Source of the DNA: Jaenimonas drosophilae
Taxonomy: Eukaryota > Euglenozoa > Kinetoplastea > Trypanosomatida > Trypanosomatidae
Direction of reading: 5' to 3'
Length of the DNA: 38,214 nucleotides
Assembly (NCBI GenBank): GCA_030849065.1
Contig: JASAON010001483.1
Coordinates: 1-38,214, forward strand
In this document: piece after piece, positions 27,385-36,609 of the stretch
Numbering within the stretch: position 1 is the stretch's first letter
Layout: each line of letters begins with the position of its first letter
Notes under the pieces: generated by a model
What the model was told of the DNA's origin: nothing
What the model saw: the letters and a program-made list of their open reading frames with translations, nothing else
Databases searched by the model: none
Position numbers and translations under genes: made by a program

Positions 27385-28890
27385 ATGATGCGCCGAAGCT
27401 CTTGCATGCTCGCGGGTGTCAGTGGCATGTCCGTCTACGCCCCGCCCTGCCGCGTGGATCTCCAGCAGTGGTGCGAATGGACGGGAAACAGCTGGCCCAA
27501 GGTCTCCAGCGTTGTTGGCAAGTCCTTCCGCATCACCAACCACAACGAGAACGCCTACACCATGGCCGCCAACGCCGTACTCCGGCTGATCGTTGATAAT
27601 CAGGTGGACCCCGCCAAGATTGGCTTCCTCGGCCTCGGCACGGAGAGTAGCTCCGACAACAGCGCCGGTGCCATCATTGTGAAGGGTATGGTGGATAAGG
27701 GCCTCGCCGCCCTCAACCTGCCACCCATCTCCCGCCACTGTGAGGTGCCCGAGTTCAAGCACGCCTGCCTCGCGGGTGTGTACGCCATGGAGAGCGCCAT
27801 TCGCTTCGCCAGCGCCGATGGCCGCGACCGTGTTGGCATCGCCGTGGCCTCGGACATTGCGGAGTACGCCCTCGGCTCCACGGGAGAGCAAACGCAGGGT
27901 GCCGGCAGCACGGCCATGCTCGTGGAGCACGACCCGAAGCTCTTTGAGGTGCAGATGCAGTACAGCGGCTCCGCCTCGGACTACCGTGGCCCGGACTTCC
28001 GCAAGCCCCACCGCCGCCACTTCATGGATCTGGCGGAGTACAGCACGAGCCTTGCCAACGGCAAGATGCCCGACTTCCCCGTCTTTTCCGGCCCCTACAG
28101 CACCTTGGTCTATCAGGAGGAAGTGACGGTGGCGGTGGAGCACATGCTCGAGCGTCTTGGCGCCGCCCCTGGCAAGTACTACGATGATATTGCCGGGCTC
28201 TTCTTCCACCGCCCCTACAACATGATGCCCATTCAGGCCATGAGCTTCCTCTACGCCCGCGGCCTCGCCCGAGCCACCTCACAGGAGCACATCACCCACT
28301 TTGCGGAGCTCTGCAAGGCGGGCAAGACGGACGCGGCGGCGGTGCAGCGTGAGCTTGACATCAACCCCCACTACTTCGCCCAGGTGGAGGGCGGCAAGGT
28401 GCCCGAGGACGCCTTCCCGGAAACGGGCAAGATCGCCAAGGTCCTCCGCAAGGATGCCAAGTTCATGAAGCTGCTCGCGGAGAAGATGAGCCTCGGCAGC
28501 CCGGCGATGGGAAACTTTGGCAACCTCTACACCGCCTCCCTCCCCTGCTGGCTCGCCGCCGGCTTCGAAGAGGCCTACACGAAGAAGCTCGATATTGCCG
28601 GCAAGCCCATGATCATGGTTGGGTACGGCTCGGGTGATGCCAGTATGTCCATCCCCATCGTTCCCGTGAGTGGCTGGGAGAAGGCCGCGGCGCGCATCAA
28701 CGTGGCCAAGGCCCTTGAGAACCCGGTCGATGTGAGCAAGGAGCAGTACGAGGGTCTTCACACCGGCGCCACCAAGACGGACCTCGGCGAGGGCCACCGT
28801 CGCATGGAGTTTGTGGTGGACCGACTGGGCAACACCAACGAAGCCGCATTCCAGGATGTTGGCATTGAGTACTACAAGTTTATTCAGTAG
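27385..28890 (+). CDS. HMGS: Hydroxymethylglutaryl-CoA synthase
   Basis: This 501-residue enzyme condenses acetyl-CoA with acetoacetyl-CoA to HMG-CoA, feeding sterol and isoprenoid synthesis. The thiolase-fold catalytic residues are visible: Glu87 in LGLGTESSSD, Cys128 in FKHACLAGVYAM, and His275 in FFHRPYNMMPIQAM. GAGSTAMLVEHDP and YGSGDASMS are further family motifs. The usual vertebrate wording around the nucleophile (NACYGG) is changed to HACLAG here. The start at 27385 (MMRRSSC) is chosen because a splice acceptor at 27235 removes the longer frame. The first 10 residues carry two arginines and could be a weak mitochondrial signal, in line with the mitochondrial location reported for trypanosomatids. 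Length is normal for the family. Confidence 0.95.
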   Translation: MMRRSSCMLAGVSGMSVYAPPCRVDLQQWCEWTGNSWPKVSSVVGKSFRITNHNENAYTMAANAVLRLIVDNQVDPAKIGFLGLGTESSSDNSAGAIIVKGMVDKGLAALNLPPISRHCEVPEFKHACLAGVYAMESAIRFASADGRDRVGIAVASDIAEYALGSTGEQTQGAGSTAMLVEHDPKLFEVQMQYSGSASDYRGPDFRKPHRRHFMDLAEYSTSLANGKMPDFPVFSGPYSTLVYQEEVTVAVEHMLERLGAAPGKYYDDIAGLFFHRPYNMMPIQAMSFLYARGLARATSQEHITHFAELCKAGKTDAAAVQRELDINPHYFAQVEGGKVPEDAFPETGKIAKVLRKDAKFMKLLAEKMSLGSPAMGNFGNLYTASLPCWLAAGFEEAYTKKLDIAGKPMIMVGYGSGDASMSIPIVPVSGWEKAAARINVAKALENPVDVSKEQYEGLHTGATKTDLGEGHRRMEFVVDRLGNTNEAAFQDVGIEYYKFIQ

Positions 28891-30179
28891 GTTGTGTGTG
28901 AAACATCGTCGTCCTCCCATCCTACGCGCACACACACGCACACCTTCTCTGTATCTTATTTGCTGCAAGCAAGCGTGTATGTGGTCATGGCCACTCATCA
29001 TCATGGCGTGGCGGACGTTGCACGCACATGGGGGGAAGGGGGAGGATAGAAGATGAAGACGGCTGTGTGGGTATCTCTGTCTTGTACTCCTCTTCTTCTC
29101 CGTGGCTATCACCTCCCCGGCGAGCTTCCGCACACAAAACGTTGAAGCCCGATTGGCTGGGTGAAGCAGCCTTCTTTGTTTTTTTTTATCTAGAGAGAGC
29201 TCCACACACAGTTGGGGTGTGTACCTCGCGCATGCTCCGTTGATGTCTCCAGCCATGGGTCCAACACTCATACGTTTGGTGCTCTCTTCTGATTCTCAAT
29301 TTTTTTGATCTCAATTATTGCTTTTCTTTCTGGTGTGATTGTTGTGTTCCCCTCCATGTTCTTTCTTTTTTTTTTCCCTACGCACACCTCATTTCTTCTT
29401 CTTCGGCGCTGGATCAACGGGATGGGCGGGCTATCCATCTCTCCCCCTCGTCCTTTGCGGAAATTGAACCATGTATAGCCAACACACACATCTCTACCAC
29501 CACCATGCGGAGGATGTGTAAAAGGTGAATCCAAGATTGGCTGATGTTGCATGCTCGAGAGCGTTCTTGCCTTGGTGGGTGGAGGGGGGAAGGTTGGCGC
29601 GGATGGATTGTGGTGTGGCGATCAGCTCATCCAACATGAATTCATGCGCGTACTATCCATCCCTTCATCTTTTTTTTTTTTGGCGGCGCGCGTACAGAAC
29701 ACACAAATATGTTTGCTTCTTTTATTGTTATTGGTTGATCGAATGTTGTGTGTGTAGTTGTGTGTATTGCCTCGCCTTCGTGAGTCCTCTCTCCTTCTTC
29801 TTTCTTTGATCTCGCGAGGGGCCAGAGGATGTCGGAGTATTGAAGGGCACAACGGGTGCACGTGTTGTGTGAGGAGGTTGGTTGGCACCACGACGTACAG
29901 ACACACGCCGTCAAGGGGCGGTCTGTGTGTATGATTGCGTTTTGGTATTGTCACACCTCACTCCATCTGTGTGTCTATCCGTGAGTGCAAGTGTTTTCCC
30001 TTGGCTGACCATCTTCCACCAGCATTTAATTATTTGCTCTTGTGGCTGTTGTTGTTGCACTGCGCGTGTCTTGCACTACACACAATGAGATTGCTCCGCA
30101 TCACCATCTTCTCTTCTTGCCCTACATTTCTTCTTCCCGCATAGCCTACTTAGGAGGAGGAGGGAGAAGAGAGAGGTCC
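28891..30179 (+). other. 1.3 kb spacer before the CID-like gene
   Basis: It has T homopolymers (near 29177, 29366 and 29670), a long HMGS 3' UTR presumably, and the acceptor region at 30103-30144. I see no gene in it on either strand. Confidence 0.5.
30103..30144 (+). promoter_or_regulatory. Predicted trans-splice acceptor of the CID-like gene
   Basis: A pyrimidine tract ends in CATAG at 30140-30144. It removes the upstream in-frame ATG at 30042 and leaves a 35-base leader to the ATG at 30180. Confidence 0.6.
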
Positions 30180-31085
30180 ATGGCCCCCACACTCTACAGT
30201 GAGGCCCTCTTCTACGCATGCCTGAAGCACAGCAACGAAACCGCCGAACGTGTAGAGAGGCTGACGTGGTTGGCGCTTCAGCATTTGGAGTACGCCGTGG
30301 ATACGTGGACCGCCCTGCGCCGTGCCATTGGTGAGGAGGTGGACCCGGAGAGTGATGCCAACCGCGCGCTGTGGTATGTGGCCGACGCGCTCCTCAAGCA
30401 CGCCCCGCACGTCTTTGTGCCATTGGCAAGCCCACGTTTGCTGGAGAATGTGGTGCAGCAGCTACCTTGGCGCTTGGTGAGGTCGCTGGGCCGCTCTCCC
30501 GCCTCTGTTGGGGCAGATGCCACGACGGGTGGTGTGGGTCCGCTTTTGTGGTTTGAACGCATGGTGCGTTCGTGGGAGGGCCTGCTGCCCGCGAAGCTGT
30601 ACGCTGAGATGGAGCTCCACGCTTCGCAGTGTCGAAGCGGCGCCCAGCTGGATCTTCTTGTGTCAGCCGCCACCGGAGGAGAGGGCGAGACCATGGCAGC
30701 AGATGCTCATGGCCCCGTCAACGCTGCCGAAGTACGCCGACTGCAGGAAAGTTGGGAGGTGCTGCGGTCCGTGTGCCGCTCTGCCGTTGCTGCGGAGGAA
30801 GAGGAGGAGGCCGCCCGCCACTTTTTGGAGCTAGCGCAGCGCTCGATGGGATCTCATGAGGAAGCCGCAGAGGAGAGCGCATCTAGTCCAGCAGCAGCAG
30901 CACCTAGCCAGCTAGCAAAGGCCAGTGAAGTGGAGGTGGATGATGATGAAGAGGAAGAAGAGGACTACGCCCCAGAGTACATTCGTGGTGCCGTACCACG
31001 AGCACTGCCGGTGGTGGAGCTCCCATCGCAGCCACGCCGCCGGCGCGAAGCACGTCGACGTATGCGCGAGGAGGATGACTTCTGA
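30180..31085 (+). CDS. Probable CID (VHS/ENTH-like) domain protein
   Basis: This 301-residue protein has an N-terminal helical domain (about 5-148) that resembles the RNA polymerase II CTD-interacting domain. It has VERLTWLALQHLEYAVDTW, then ANRALWYVADALLKHAPHVFV in the place of the 'lYllDsI.kn' helix, then WFERMVRSWEGLLPAKLY in the place of the final 'rlL..W' helix. CID proteins act in transcription termination and RNA 3' processing; the related VHS and ENTH folds act in membrane traffic, and sequence alone does not separate them firmly. The rest is acidic (about 205-262, with Glu/Asp runs) and the tail is basic (RRRREARRRMREEDDF), which favours a nuclear role. The start follows the acceptor at 30144. 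Confidence 0.55.
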   Translation: MAPTLYSEALFYACLKHSNETAERVERLTWLALQHLEYAVDTWTALRRAIGEEVDPESDANRALWYVADALLKHAPHVFVPLASPRLLENVVQQLPWRLVRSLGRSPASVGADATTGGVGPLLWFERMVRSWEGLLPAKLYAEMELHASQCRSGAQLDLLVSAATGGEGETMAADAHGPVNAAEVRRLQESWEVLRSVCRSAVAAEEEEEAARHFLELAQRSMGSHEEAAEESASSPAAAAPSQLAKASEVEVDDDEEEEEDYAPEYIRGAVPRALPVVELPSQPRRRREARRRMREEDDF

Positions 31086-31400
31086 GCTCTGAACCTACCA
31101 CATGAATGTGTGTGTGTGTGTGTGTGTGTAGGCCAAACACACTGATTGGTACATGTTAAGTGATGTGGGGTACTTCCTCTTTGGTTGTGTCTTGTGGGTG
31201 TGTGTTGCTGTGCTACGACCTTACACAACTCGTTGCAACTTTACTCATGTCAACAATATGTGAAAGTAGATTGATATAGGACGGAATACACAAACAAACA
31301 CAAACAAACACACGCAGAAGAAAAAAAAAAACAGAACCCCATTCATTCACGTGCTCGTAGAGCAGGGCAGGATAAAGACGATCATAGTCCGTGCTCGCCG
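31086..31400 (+). other. Spacer with GT microsatellite
   Basis: A (TG)n run lies at 31107-31129 and an A homopolymer near 31321-31331. Unlike other spacers it has no strong pyrimidine tract next to the following start codon, so the kelch gene's acceptor is not obvious. Confidence 0.5.
31107..31129. repeat. (TG)n microsatellite
   Basis: Perfect TG dinucleotide run just after the CID-like gene. Confidence 0.95.
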
Positions 31401-32492
31401 ATGCCGCAGCTCTCCACCATTCGCAACAAGTGGCACCTGGCGCCGTGCTCCTCAGGATCCCCTCCAGGCCGCATCGGGCACACCTTCTGCGCGGACGCCG
31501 AGGGCAACAACGCCTACGTATACGGCGGGGTGAACGAGGCGGAACAGCGAGTCTCCTCCAACTACGTGGATGATTTTTGGGAGTACAATATCTTGAGCAA
31601 GCAGTGGCGCATGGTGCCACTGACGGGAGAGACCCAGTGCTCGAGGGCCTTTCACTCCTCGGTGTGGTTCGGGGACCTCATGTATGTCTTTGGTGGGTGC
31701 AACGGCCGTGGTCGCTTTAATCGACTCTTTTCCATCAACAGCGAGGGAGACTGCCAACTCGTGGATATTGAAGGGACCCCGCCCACCACGCGCTACTGCC
31801 ACAGCGCCGTTTTGTTCGATGGCCGCATGTTCATCTATGGTGGCAAGTGCGGCGGACGGAACAGCAATCGTCGTCTGGATGATCTCTTCTGCTGCGACTT
31901 ACGCAAGCCCTCGTGGAGGGTTTGTTTGCAGACTGGAGATGTTCCCCCACCACGTTCGGCCCACTCCGCCGTCACCTACGAACGCTCCATGGTTATCTTT
32001 GGCGGACGCAATTCCGATGGTGAGTGCTGCCCCGACTGCTATCTCTACTACTTCGACACACAAGTGTGGCGCAAAGTCGAGTGCCCAGCCCCGCATCTCT
32101 TTGGTCGTGCACGCAACTGCGCCGTGGTCCACTTTGGCAACGTGGTGGTCTTTGGCGGGTGGAATGGCAAGAAGAAGCTCAACGACCTCTTTACTTTCAA
32201 CATTGAAGCCAACATCGTGGAAGCGACCACGGAAGACGACCCAGCATGCCCCTCTCGCCGGGAGTGCCTTCTTGCGGTGCTATGCCGCAACACGATGGTT
32301 GTCTTTGGTGGCCGCTTTCGCGGAAGCTTCATGAATGATACGGCGGAGTTGTATCTTGGCCCCAAGAAGGTGCTCGATAGCGCTCGCTTGTGGGTCCAAG
32401 CGGTTAAGCGACCGGACATGCTGCAGGCGCTCCATCTCCCACGGCAGGTGGTGGATATGATAGAACGCTGCGGACAGGTGGTGGTGCGGTAG
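31401..32492 (+). CDS. Six-repeat kelch beta-propeller protein
   Basis: This 363-residue protein has six kelch units marked by the diagnostic Gly-Gly pairs after a hydrophobic strand: YGG at 41-43, FGG at 97-99, YGG at 146-148, FGG at 200-202, FGG at 251-253 and FGG at 302-304. Each is preceded by the usual R-x-x-H-S/C or equivalent turn (for example SRAFHSSVWF, TRYCHSAVLF, PRSAHSAVTY). This predicts a single six-bladed propeller, a protein-binding platform. There is no BTB, F-box or other partner domain, only a short C-terminal helical tail (SARLWVQAVKRPDMLQAL). Partner and pathway cannot be read from the sequence. The start is the ATG at 31401. Confidence 0.88.
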   Translation: MPQLSTIRNKWHLAPCSSGSPPGRIGHTFCADAEGNNAYVYGGVNEAEQRVSSNYVDDFWEYNILSKQWRMVPLTGETQCSRAFHSSVWFGDLMYVFGGCNGRGRFNRLFSINSEGDCQLVDIEGTPPTTRYCHSAVLFDGRMFIYGGKCGGRNSNRRLDDLFCCDLRKPSWRVCLQTGDVPPPRSAHSAVTYERSMVIFGGRNSDGECCPDCYLYYFDTQVWRKVECPAPHLFGRARNCAVVHFGNVVVFGGWNGKKKLNDLFTFNIEANIVEATTEDDPACPSRRECLLAVLCRNTMVVFGGRFRGSFMNDTAELYLGPKKVLDSARLWVQAVKRPDMLQALHLPRQVVDMIERCGQVVVR

Positions 32493-32691
32493 CCATGTGT
32501 ATATGTGGCTGAATCTCTCGTCTCTCTTGCTAATCAGCTATTCCTTACACCCTCACTTCAGCCACCACAGATTGTTCTTGTGGTGCTTCTTGGAGGACTC
32601 ATCTCGATCAACGTGCCGTGACTACTCTCTCCTTCCTTCCTTTTTTTCACTCTTCGCTCTTACTACACTTGTTTTGCGTTGTGTACGTAGG

Positions 32692-33367
32692 TAGACACGA
32701 ATCATGGGTATTGTTCGCAGCCGTCTGCACAAGCGCAAGATCACCGGTGGAAAGACCAAGATCCACCGCAAGCGCATGAAGGCCGAGCTTGGCCGCCTCC
32801 CCGGCAACACGCGTCTTGGCGCCACCCGCGTCAGCCGCGTCCGTGCCCGCGGTGGCAACCTGAAGCTCCGCGGTCTCCGTCTTGACACCGGCAACTTCGC
32901 CTGGGCCACCGAGGCCACCGCTCAGCGCGTGCGCATCCTGGATGTGGTGTACAACGCCACCTCCAACGAGCTCGTCCGTACCAAGACCCTCGTGAAGAAC
33001 TGCATCGTCACCATCGATGCCTCCCCCTTCAAGCAGTGGTACGCCAAGCACTACGGCATTGACATCGACGCCGCCAAGAAGTCCAAGCACGGTGCCAAGA
33101 AGACCGAGGCCAAGAAGGGCCAGGCTGCCGATAAGTTCGACGTGACCAAGGCCTCCAGCGCTGTCCAGCGTGCCTGGGCCTACCGCCGCGCCAACAACAA
33201 GATCGAGAAGGCCATCGCCGACCAGCTTCGTGAGGGTCGCCTCCTCGCTCGCCTGACCAGCCGCCCTGGCCAGACCGGCCGTGCTGACGGTATCCTGCTC
33301 GAGGGTGCTGAGCTCCAGTTCTACCTCAAGAAGCTGGAGAAGAAGAAGAAGTAAGTGTTCTCTTACT
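32692..33367 (+). repeat. eS8 duplicated block, unit 1
   Basis: This 676-base segment is repeated at 33628-34303. Identity starts at the TAG of the predicted splice acceptor, 12 bases before the ATG, and ends 13 bases after the stop codon. Flanks on both sides differ. Confidence 0.9.
32704..33354 (+). CDS. RPS8: Ribosomal protein eS8, copy 1
   Basis: This 216-residue protein of the small cytosolic ribosomal subunit is recognised by HKRKITGGKTKIHRKR, VRARGGNLKLRGLRLD, the near-invariant DVVYNATSNELVRTKTLVKN, and the C-terminal SRPGQTGRADGILLEG and ELQFYLKKLEKKKK. A kinetoplastid-type Lys-rich insert (KKSKHGAKKTEAKKGQ) lies at about 125-140. A pyrimidine-rich stretch precedes AGs at 32689-32690 and 32693-32694, giving a 9-base leader from the second. 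It encodes exactly the same protein as the next gene. Confidence 0.97.
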   Translation: MGIVRSRLHKRKITGGKTKIHRKRMKAELGRLPGNTRLGATRVSRVRARGGNLKLRGLRLDTGNFAWATEATAQRVRILDVVYNATSNELVRTKTLVKNCIVTIDASPFKQWYAKHYGIDIDAAKKSKHGAKKTEAKKGQAADKFDVTKASSAVQRAWAYRRANNKIEKAIADQLREGRLLARLTSRPGQTGRADGILLEGAELQFYLKKLEKKKK

Positions 33368-33627
33368 ACTTCCCTTTCCCTTGACGGTTATGCTGCACCG
33401 ATTCGTTGTTTGCGCCATCATTGTTATTTCTGTCTTGTAACACCAAAAAAAAAAACATGAAGGTCCTCTTCACCCAGGGAGTGCCCCCTTACCATACTGA
33501 GTGGTTGCGAGTACATTCACTGTACCGCTACCCCTTCAGCAGTGTTGTGTTGTGTTGTCACGCGACGTGCTTTACTGTATAGGTTCCCTCTTCTCCTCCC
33601 GTTCCTATTCTTGTGTATGTGAATAGT

Positions 33628-34303
33628 TAGACACGAATCATGGGTATTGTTCGCAGCCGTCTGCACAAGCGCAAGATCACCGGTGGAAAGACCAAGATCC
33701 ACCGCAAGCGCATGAAGGCCGAGCTTGGCCGCCTCCCCGGCAACACGCGTCTTGGCGCCACCCGCGTCAGCCGCGTCCGTGCCCGCGGTGGCAACCTGAA
33801 GCTCCGCGGTCTCCGTCTTGACACCGGCAACTTCGCCTGGGCCACCGAGGCCACCGCTCAGCGCGTGCGCATCCTGGATGTGGTGTACAACGCCACCTCC
33901 AACGAGCTCGTCCGTACCAAGACCCTCGTGAAGAACTGCATCGTCACCATCGATGCCTCCCCCTTCAAGCAGTGGTACGCCAAGCACTACGGCATTGACA
34001 TCGACGCCGCCAAGAAGTCCAAGCACGGTGCCAAGAAGACCGAGGCCAAGAAGGGCCAGGCTGCCGATAAGTTCGACGTGACCAAGGCCTCCAGCGCTGT
34101 CCAGCGTGCCTGGGCCTACCGCCGCGCCAACAACAAGATCGAGAAGGCCATCGCCGACCAGCTTCGTGAGGGTCGCCTCCTCGCTCGCCTGACCAGCCGC
34201 CCTGGCCAGACCGGCCGTGCTGACGGTATCCTGCTCGAGGGTGCTGAGCTCCAGTTCTACCTCAAGAAGCTGGAGAAGAAGAAGAAGTAAGTGTTCTCTT
34301 ACT
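33628..34303 (+). repeat. eS8 duplicated block, unit 2
   Basis: Second unit of the direct repeat beginning at 32692; unit spacing is 936 bases. Confidence 0.9.
33640..34290 (+). CDS. RPS8: Ribosomal protein eS8, copy 2
   Basis: This is a second eS8 gene encoding an identical 216-residue protein. By reading the two side by side I found no nucleotide difference in the coding region. The 285-base spacer between the copies differs from the sequence before copy 1. The AG at 33629-33630 sits in the same position relative to the ATG as in copy 1. Tandem duplication of ribosomal protein genes raises mRNA dosage where there is no promoter control of single genes (kinetoplastid knowledge). Confidence 0.97.
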   Translation: MGIVRSRLHKRKITGGKTKIHRKRMKAELGRLPGNTRLGATRVSRVRARGGNLKLRGLRLDTGNFAWATEATAQRVRILDVVYNATSNELVRTKTLVKNCIVTIDASPFKQWYAKHYGIDIDAAKKSKHGAKKTEAKKGQAADKFDVTKASSAVQRAWAYRRANNKIEKAIADQLREGRLLARLTSRPGQTGRADGILLEGAELQFYLKKLEKKKK

Positions 34304-34605
34304 GCTCATCTTCGTCTTGCTACTCGCAGACATGATTCAACTCTGACGCTTCATTTTTGATGTCTTATTTACCTCATTAAACATCACTGTGTGTCCGCGC
34401 ATCTACCCTCGCACCCTGATTAGTAAAGGGGGGGAGGGGTGTAGGAGGGCTTGACCCCTTCAACTACTGCTGTCTTCCCATCTCACACTCGTCACCTCTT
34501 GTCTTCTTCTCTTTCTATTGTGCATCTTCTTGGAGCAGTGATCTACATCCACTATCGCAACTATACCCACCTCCCCATCCTAACCAGCCCTCCAACATCC
34601 TCATC
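34291..34605 (+). other. Spacer with acceptor for transketolase
   Basis: A pyrimidine tract at about 34497-34530 is followed by CAG at 34536-34538. No ATG occurs from there to 34606, which supports the transketolase start. Confidence 0.5.
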
Positions 34606-36609
34606 ATGGCCTCCCCCGACCAGATTGCCAACTGCATCCGCTGCCTCGCCGCGGATGTGGTCCAGGGTGCCAAGAGCGGTCATCCTGGAACCCCCATGGG
34701 TATGGCCCCCATCTCCACCGTCCTCTGGACCGAGGTGATGAAGTACAACAGCAAGGACCCCAACTGGTGCGACCGTGATCGCTTCGTCCTCTCCAACGGT
34801 CATGGTTGTGCCCTGCAGTACTCCCTCCTCCACCTCGCTGGCTTCGACCTGAGCCTTCAGGACCTGAAGCAGTTCCGCCAGTTTGGTGCCCGCACCCCTG
34901 GCCACCCCGAGCGCCACCTGACACCCGGTGTGGAGGTCACCACCGGCCCACTCGGCCAGGGCGTGGCCAACGCCGTCGGCCTTGCCATGGCCGAGGCCCA
35001 CCTCGCCGGTGTCTTCAACCGCCCTGGTCTGGAGATTGTGAATCACTACACCTACGTCTTCTGTGGAGATGGCTGCCTCATGGAGGGTGTCTGCCAAGAG
35101 GCCCTCTCCCTTGCGGGTCATCTCGCCCTGGAGAAGCTCGTGGTGGTCTATGACAGCAACCACATTTGCATCGACGGTAGCACCGACATGAGCTTCACGG
35201 AGAAGTCCAAGCAGAAGTACGAGGCCCTCGGCTTCCACGTCATTGAGGTGGCCAACGCCGATACCGACTTTGCTGCGCTGCGCAAGGCCATGGCCGATGC
35301 CAAGTCCACCCGCGGCAAGCCCACCATGATCATCCAGACCAGCACCATTGGCTTTGGCTCCAAGAACCAGGGCACGGAGAAGGTCCACGGCGCCCCCCTC
35401 GGCGACGAGGACATCGCCAACCTCAAGCAGAAGTTTGGCCGTGATGCCAGCAAGAAGTACTTCGTGGAGGAAGAGGTCTACGCCGCCTTCCGCGCCCACA
35501 TCGCCCGCGGTGAGGCTGCCCAGAAGCAGTGGACCCAGACCTTCGAGCAGTACAAGAAGCAGTTCCCTGCCGAGGCGGCTCAGTTCCTGTCCCAGATGGC
35601 TGGTGAGCTTCCCTCTGGCTGGGAGGCCAAGCTGCCCGTCAATGACAAGAGCATCGCCACCCGCAAGGCCAGTGAGAACTGCCTCGCCACCCTCTTTCCT
35701 GCCATTCCTGCCCTTGTGGGCGGGTCAGCCGACTTGACGCCGAGCAACCTCACCCGCCCCGCCTCGGCCAACCTGACCGACTTCACCCCTGCCACCCCGG
35801 CCGGCCGCTACCTCCGCTTCGGTGTGCGTGAGCACGGCATGACTGCCATCCTCAACGGCATTGACGCCCACGGCGGACTCATCCCATTTGGTGCCACGTT
35901 TCTCAACTTTGTTGGCTACGCCCTCGGCGCCCTTCGTCTCGCCGCCCTGTGCCACCACCGCGTCATCTTCGTGGCCACCCATGACAGCATCGGCCTTGGT
36001 GAGGATGGCCCGACCCATCAGCCCGTGGAGCTGGTGGCCGCCCTGCGTGCGATGCCAAACGTCCTCCTCTTCCGCCCGAGCGACCAGACCGAGACGAGCG
36101 GCGCCTGGGCCGCCTCCATCACCCGCATGCAGCCCTCCGTCCTGTGCCTCAGCCGCCAAAACACCATTCCTCAGCCCACCTCCTCCATCGATGGGGTGAA
36201 GAAGGGTGCTTATGCCCTCAATGACGTGGCGAAGCCCGACGTGGTGATTGTGGCCAGCGGCACGGAGGTCTCCCTCGCCGTCAACGCCGCCAAGACCCTG
36301 GAGAAGGAGTGCAAGGTGCGTGTGGTGTCCATGCCCTGCCAGGAGCTCTTTGAGGAGCAGCCCGAGAGCTACCGCCAGACCGTCTTCCCCGATGGCGTGC
36401 CCGTCGTCTCTGTCGAGCCCTACGTGTCTTTTGGCTGGGAGCGCTACAGCCACGCCCACGTTGGCCTCGTTGGCTTCGGTGCGTCTGCCCCGGCGGAGAA
36501 GCTCTACGAGCACTTTGGCGTGACGGAGCAGCGCGTGACGGAGGTGGCACGCAAGCTCGTGGCCAAGTACCCCAACGGCAGTGCCCCCCTGAAGGTCTCC
36601 AAGCTGTAA
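34606..36609 (+). CDS. TKT: Transketolase with C-terminal glycosomal signal
   Basis: This 667-residue thiamine-diphosphate enzyme of the pentose phosphate pathway moves two-carbon units between sugar phosphates. The full set of family residues is visible: His26 (SGHPGTP), His66 (SNGHG), His100 (TPGHPE), GPLGQG at 114-119, the ThDP/metal motif GDGCLMEG starting at 154, His261 (VHGAPLG) and the catalytic Glu409 in FGVREHGM. The protein ends KVSKL, so the last three residues SKL are a canonical PTS1 signal for import into glycosomes/peroxisomes, as known for trypanosomatid transketolases. Length is normal. The start is the first ATG after the predicted acceptor at 34538. Confidence 0.98.
   Translation: MASPDQIANCIRCLAADVVQGAKSGHPGTPMGMAPISTVLWTEVMKYNSKDPNWCDRDRFVLSNGHGCALQYSLLHLAGFDLSLQDLKQFRQFGARTPGHPERHLTPGVEVTTGPLGQGVANAVGLAMAEAHLAGVFNRPGLEIVNHYTYVFCGDGCLMEGVCQEALSLAGHLALEKLVVVYDSNHICIDGSTDMSFTEKSKQKYEALGFHVIEVANADTDFAALRKAMADAKSTRGKPTMIIQTSTIGFGSKNQGTEKVHGAPLGDEDIANLKQKFGRDASKKYFVEEEVYAAFRAHIARGEAAQKQWTQTFEQYKKQFPAEAAQFLSQMAGELPSGWEAKLPVNDKSIATRKASENCLATLFPAIPALVGGSADLTPSNLTRPASANLTDFTPATPAGRYLRFGVREHGMTAILNGIDAHGGLIPFGATFLNFVGYALGALRLAALCHHRVIFVATHDSIGLGEDGPTHQPVELVAALRAMPNVLLFRPSDQTETSGAWAASITRMQPSVLCLSRQNTIPQPTSSIDGVKKGAYALNDVAKPDVVIVASGTEVSLAVNAAKTLEKECKVRVVSMPCQELFEEQPESYRQTVFPDGVPVVSVEPYVSFGWERYSHAHVGLVGFGASAPAEKLYEHFGVTEQRVTEVARKLVAKYPNGSAPLKVSKL

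Noticed and set aside
27352..29271. Two long open frames on the minus strand across HMG-CoA synthase (27352-28209 and 28279-29271)
   Set aside because: They are antisense to a clearly coding gene, arise from its GC-rich third positions, and read as low-complexity Gly/Val/Ala/His-rich sequence with no domain.
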